Source: Tsuneonella sp. CC-YZS046 (GTDB lineage Bacteria; Pseudomonadota; Alphaproteobacteria; Sphingomonadales; Sphingomonadaceae). Taken from it: a DNA stretch of 64,000 nucleotides. Each line of letters begins with the position of its first letter. The first letter of the stretch is position 1. Both the position numbers and the translations under genes were made by a program. Shown in pieces: positions 63,940 through 64,000 of the stretch. Under the pieces are notes generated by a model. The model was not told where the DNA came from. It searched no databases and worked only from the letters and a program-made list of their open reading frames with translations. Location of the stretch: positions 1,674,001 through 1,738,000 of the forward strand of contig NZ_CP141590.1 of the NCBI RefSeq assembly GCF_035581365.1. Direction: 5' to 3'.

Positions 63940-64000
63940 TCAGGCAGCCTGCGGCGCGGCCTGACGCACGCTTTCATCGACATGCGCCTCGAACTGCGCG
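63940..64000 (-). CDS. 3' end of a gene continuing beyond the window
   Basis: The last 19 codons and stop of a minus-strand gene, ending AHVDESVRQAAPQAA. The frame is open to the window edge, and an intrinsic terminator follows its stop at the right distance. Too little remains to name the product. Confidence 0.6.
   Translation of the reverse strand, partial: AQFEAHVDESVRQAAPQAA

Overview
The window looks like chromosomal DNA of a high-GC alphaproteobacterium, most likely a member of the Sphingomonadales (Erythrobacteraceae or Sphingomonadaceae type). The evidence is the rpmF-plsX-fabH-ihfA-merR cluster, an F1-only atpHAGDC operon without F0 genes, the split pntAA/pntAB/pntB transhydrogenase next to a tiny aa3-oxidase subunit IV, aerobic-type CobT, a CcrM methylase beside rnhB, two entericidins (one with a GGAAC-N16-CGTT stress promoter), and a run of small proteins typical of this order. 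There are no tRNA or rRNA genes, CRISPR arrays, transposases or clear prophage. Nearly all of the window is ordinary coding sequence, mostly in short operons with 4-11 bp gene overlaps.

Layout. 1-4430: an XPD/DinG-like Fe-S helicase, a SixA-like phosphatase and an unknown HTH-like protein. 4486-5639: a small divergent lipoprotein/XRE-regulator cassette bracketed by two direct copies of a ~130 bp structured repeat. 5649-9478: merR, ihfA, fabH, plsX, rpmF (a fatty-acid/phospholipid and nucleoid-protein operon) and a metallo-beta-lactamase-fold hydrolase. 9525-10820: a CI/LexA-like self-cleaving-type repressor divergent from a tiny HTH-like protein and an unknown protein. 10831-17223: cysS, a DMT transporter, a nitroreductase, cobT, a transaldolase-type aldolase and a DUF4197 lipoprotein. 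17284-31130: priA, then four genes (HExxH peptidase, Ada, YdeP-type molybdoenzyme, membrane-anchored trypsin-like protease) before atpHAGDC. 31183-38965: an AT-richer O-antigen ligase, a nitronate monooxygenase, an HNH protein, two DMT transporters, a PAP2 membrane phosphatase/transferase, an isolated cpaF and a small membrane protein. 39041-42712: tandem entericidins, a DUF938 methyltransferase, an atypical SDR, dgt and an Asp/Glu racemase. 42857-48756: the pnt operon, a COX subunit, an orphan NtrC-type regulator and folP. 48844-54906: ccrM, rnhB, a PQQ-type sugar dehydrogenase, and a GNAT-DUF1285-NUDIX-CCA-transferase operon. 55199-64000: a secreted protein of unknown function, parC, ferredoxin with two tandem cysteine desulfurases, an alpha/beta hydrolase, an AttH/CrtC-like protein, small membrane and DUF937-type proteins, and the 3' tip of a further gene.

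Most notable signals outside the genes are these. (a) A repeat family with three copies: two flank the lipoprotein/XRE cassette, and the third has been translated in frame into the N terminus of PntB. (b) The ccrM upstream region packs a perfect DnaA box, a near-consensus CtrA site and five GANTC sites into 219 bp. (c) folP has no ATG/GTG/TTG that would include its conserved-looking N terminus and probably starts at CTG. (d) An EcfG-type promoter precedes the entericidins. (e) A perfect intrinsic-terminator hairpin lies inside the first codons of the O-antigen ligase gene.

All assignments were made by reading the sequence. No database search was run, so family names rest on recalled motifs, gene length and neighbourhood.
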